Below, one piece after another: positions 32,358 to 34,254 of a stretch of 34,254 nucleotides of DNA; the stretch's first letter is position 1; each line of letters opens with the position of its first letter. This stretch comes from Erysipelotrichaceae bacterium (lineage in GTDB: Bacteria; Bacillota_I; Bacilli_A; Erysipelotrichales; Erysipelotrichaceae), in contig JAILBD010000131.1 in NCBI GenBank assembly GCA_024681275.1, forward strand, positions 1 to 34,254, given 5' to 3'. A program made the translations under genes and the position numbers. Below the pieces are notes generated by a model, which worked only from the letters and a program-made list of their open reading frames with translations, had not been told where the DNA came from and did no database searches.

Positions 32358-32363
32358 AGGAAT

Positions 32364-33275
32364 ATGAATAAACAACGGTTGATCAGGCTTATAGAGATCC
32401 TGAGAAAAAAGACCGATATGGATCACAAACTGAGCATTCAGGAGATCTCTGCCCTTCTGGAGGAAGAAGGGATCCCTTCCGTGAACCGGAAGACCCTTTA
32501 CGATGATTTCAGGAGTCTGGAAGGCATGGGCCTGGAAGTCGAATACGACCATGGATATTATCTTTCCGAAGCCCCCTTCTCGGTCTCTGAGATCAAGATC
32601 ATCATCGATTCTTTGAATTCACTGAGAGATCTCGATGACAGTTTCCTGGAAAAGCTGAAAGACAAACTCTACTCCTTTCTATCGGACTACGAGACCGAGG
32701 AACTGAAACAGCTCGAATATCACTGCAAACACAAAGATCTGCATTTCATCAACCGCCTTGAAGATGCACTGAACGCGATCAGAAACGGAAATGAGCTCAT
32801 CATCACCAGGAATGGACGCAAACAAAGCGAAGTGATCGCTCCTCTCTTCCTCTATCGGCTGAATGATTACTACTACCTCTATTACCACTATGAGAACAGC
32901 GACAAGATCTATCACATGCGTTTCGACAATATCAGACAAATGAAACTGACCGAAAAACGCGATGAGATCCCGGTCCGCATCGATCAGGTCATATCCGATA
33001 TCGAAGAGAGCTCTTCCGGTTTTCATTCCTCCAGGATACAGACGATACGTTTCCGGATCTGTGAAGAAAGTGAATATCTGCGCCAGCGTCTCCGCGACGA
33101 TTTTGCGAACCTCACATTCACCAAAGACGGTTTTTTCATCAAGACAAGCATCTCGGATGCCTTTTTTGCCAGGCTCTCATCCTATTCCGACAAAATAAAA
33201 ATCAGCGACCCGGAAGTCGCTGAGATGTATCTGTCTTTTCTGGAAAGGATCATCATTCGTAATAAGACGGACTGA
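32364..33275 (+). CDS. WYL-domain transcriptional regulator (DeoR/YafY type)
   Basis: 303 residues. An N-terminal winged HTH (LIRLIEILRKKTDMDHKLSI ... SVNRKTLYDDFRSLE) is followed by a WYL domain (about 135-225) with FLYRLNDYYYLYYHYENSD and a C-terminal WCX extension. WYL domains bind ligands such as nucleic acid fragments; the ligand here is unknown. The ATG at 32364 is chosen over the upstream frame (open to 32301), which crosses the promoter. Its last 23 bp overlap the convergent deacetylase gene. Confidence 0.88.
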   Translation: MNKQRLIRLIEILRKKTDMDHKLSIQEISALLEEEGIPSVNRKTLYDDFRSLEGMGLEVEYDHGYYLSEAPFSVSEIKIIIDSLNSLRDLDDSFLEKLKDKLYSFLSDYETEELKQLEYHCKHKDLHFINRLEDALNAIRNGNELIITRNGRKQSEVIAPLFLYRLNDYYYLYYHYENSDKIYHMRFDNIRQMKLTEKRDEIPVRIDQVISDIEESSSGFHSSRIQTIRFRICEESEYLRQRLRDDFANLTFTKDGFFIKTSISDAFFARLSSYSDKIKISDPEVAEMYLSFLERIIIRNKTD

Positions 33276-34254
33276 AGAAATAATCGACCGATGAAGGCTC
33301 CAGATTGTAGAACCTGAACAGATCCGAGATCGTCACCAGCTGGCATCCTCTTCTGATCAGCTCAGGCAGGATCTTTTCCAGTGCATCGGCGCTTTCCTCG
33401 TAGATATCATGGAAAAGGATGATATCTCCGGACTCGTATTCGTATTTCAGGACCTGCGCGCTGATCTCTTCAGGATCCAAGGCGATCCAGTCCTCGGAAT
33501 CCACATCCCAAAGGATGGCCGGGACATCGCTGGCATTGAGAACATCGTCATCAAAGGAACCTTCGACCGGACGGAAAGTCTTCATGTCATAATCCATGAA
33601 ATCCTTCAGATATTCGATCGGCCCGTAGATCTCTTCGTGTATCCCTTCAGCAGTCGAGAAATCAGTCAGGGCAGCAGAGTGGGTCTGTGAATGGGAACCG
33701 TATTCATTCCCCTGATTGATCGATCTTTTCAGCAGTGTGTAGACCTGATAATCAGCCCAGATCTCTCGGTCTTCCAGGTTGTCTCCGATCACATAGAAAG
33801 TTCCTGTCGCATCATATCTGTAAAGCAGATCGATGATCCTTTCCGTACTGGTGTCTCCCGGCTCAAAATGGAGCTGCGGTCCATCGTCGAATGTCAGACA
33901 GACCAGAGGATGGCTTTCATCCGGATCCAGATAGACCGGTTTGCGATAGATCTCATTTGGAAAACCGAAATCCATGCCCAGATATTTCTGCATGTATTTC
34001 AGAGGAACAGACAGTGTCTTTTCGAATTGCTTCACATCGACAAGGATGTTTTCTCCATCGATCTCAAAGGACATATTTGAAAATTCGAGATTTTCAAGCT
34101 GCAGCTGTACCAGGAAAGCGGGATCATAATACTTCTCAGGGTCCTCCTTCTTGAAGGTGTAGCGCAGATAATCAAGGATCACTTTTCGGCCCTCTTCAGA
34201 AACATCACTGATCACGACCGGTTCGAAATCCTGGTCGGCAAAGTATTTCTTATC
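33253..34254 (-). CDS. Polysaccharide deacetylase (CE4), 5' end outside window
   Basis: At least 333 codons; the frame is open to the right edge and the GTG at 34215 looks internal. An N-terminal DUF3298/PdaC-like part (ILVDVKQFEKTLSVPLKYM) precedes the CE4 domain. Motif 1 is TFDDGPQ, motif 2 GSHSQTHSA (metal-binding His pair), motif 4 DVDSEDW and motif 5 ILFHD. The usual RxPYG is RPVEG here, which is divergent. It probably deacetylates peptidoglycan or another cell-wall glycan outside the membrane; a signal peptide or anchor would lie beyond the window. Confidence 0.88.
   Translation of the reverse strand, partial: DKKYFADQDFEPVVISDVSEEGRKVILDYLRYTFKKEDPEKYYDPAFLVQLQLENLEFSNMSFEIDGENILVDVKQFEKTLSVPLKYMQKYLGMDFGFPNEIYRKPVYLDPDESHPLVCLTFDDGPQLHFEPGDTSTERIIDLLYRYDATGTFYVIGDNLEDREIWADYQVYTLLKRSINQGNEYGSHSQTHSAALTDFSTAEGIHEEIYGPIEYLKDFMDYDMKTFRPVEGSFDDDVLNASDVPAILWDVDSEDWIALDPEEISAQVLKYEYESGDIILFHDIYEESADALEKILPELIRRGCQLVTISDLFRFYNLEPSSVDYFFSPSYYE

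Noticed and set aside
1..34254. tRNA, rRNA, CRISPR array or prophage module
   Set aside because: I saw no cloverleaf-like segments, regularly spaced repeats or phage structural genes. The HTH-S24 repressor alone is not enough to call a prophage.

Overview
This is a 34 kb stretch of a low-to-moderate G+C, Gram-positive (Firmicutes) chromosome. The supporting signs are DivIB and MurG with a type II MurB, rplU-prp-rpmA with a cleavable L27 leader, a comG pseudopilus operon, CsoR, CcpA-type regulation, lipoprotein transport and strong AGGAGG ribosome binding sites. The protein character and gene order suggest the Erysipelotrichia, but that placement is an inference. Both ends are cut: an XRE regulator is truncated on the left and a polysaccharide deacetylase on the right.

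Layout. 1-690: start of an XRE regulator, a terminator and a possible gene remnant. 691-2300: a complete ISL3-family insertion sequence with 24-bp terminal inverted repeats and internal repeats, sitting 7 bp beyond the divIB stop codon. 2308-5071: murG-murB-divIB (cell wall and division). 5155-8210: a GyrI-like protein, a two-helix membrane protein and a LexA/HdiR-like self-cleaving repressor, divergent from a Y-family polymerase with a small partner gene; the gap holds two operators of the same design. 8239-9748: trxB convergent with efp. 9812-13228: comGA-GG. 13313-15776: an MBL hydrolase, rpmG, ruvB and ruvA. 15836-19730: a three-gene binding-protein ABC transporter under a CcpA cre site. 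19832-22062: rplU-prp-rpmA-obg with an L21-type RNA leader. 22220-28026: dnaE, an OmpR-type response regulator, a sensor kinase and a methyltransferase. 28092-30681: copA-csoR copper resistance under a CsoR operator. 30708-34254: ispG, a membrane protein, a WYL regulator and the deacetylase. No tRNA, rRNA or CRISPR array was seen.

Most notable observations. (1) Five genes (dinB, ruvA, dnaE, ispG and the WYL regulator) have a -10 hexamer exactly 6 nt before the ATG and no usable Shine-Dalgarno sequence. This predicts leaderless mRNAs, in contrast to neighbours with strong Shine-Dalgarno sites. (2) copA carries a C-terminal CopZ-like domain preceded by an internal, in-frame AAGGAGG and ATG, so one gene may make both the pump and a free copper chaperone. 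(3) A compact SOS-like switch with ACTTGA-N7-TCAAGT operators controls a repressor and a polymerase. (4) The rplU leader has a 12-bp hairpin whose loop side can pair with the Shine-Dalgarno. (5) Several intrinsic terminators end within about 8-16 nt of the next gene's start codon.
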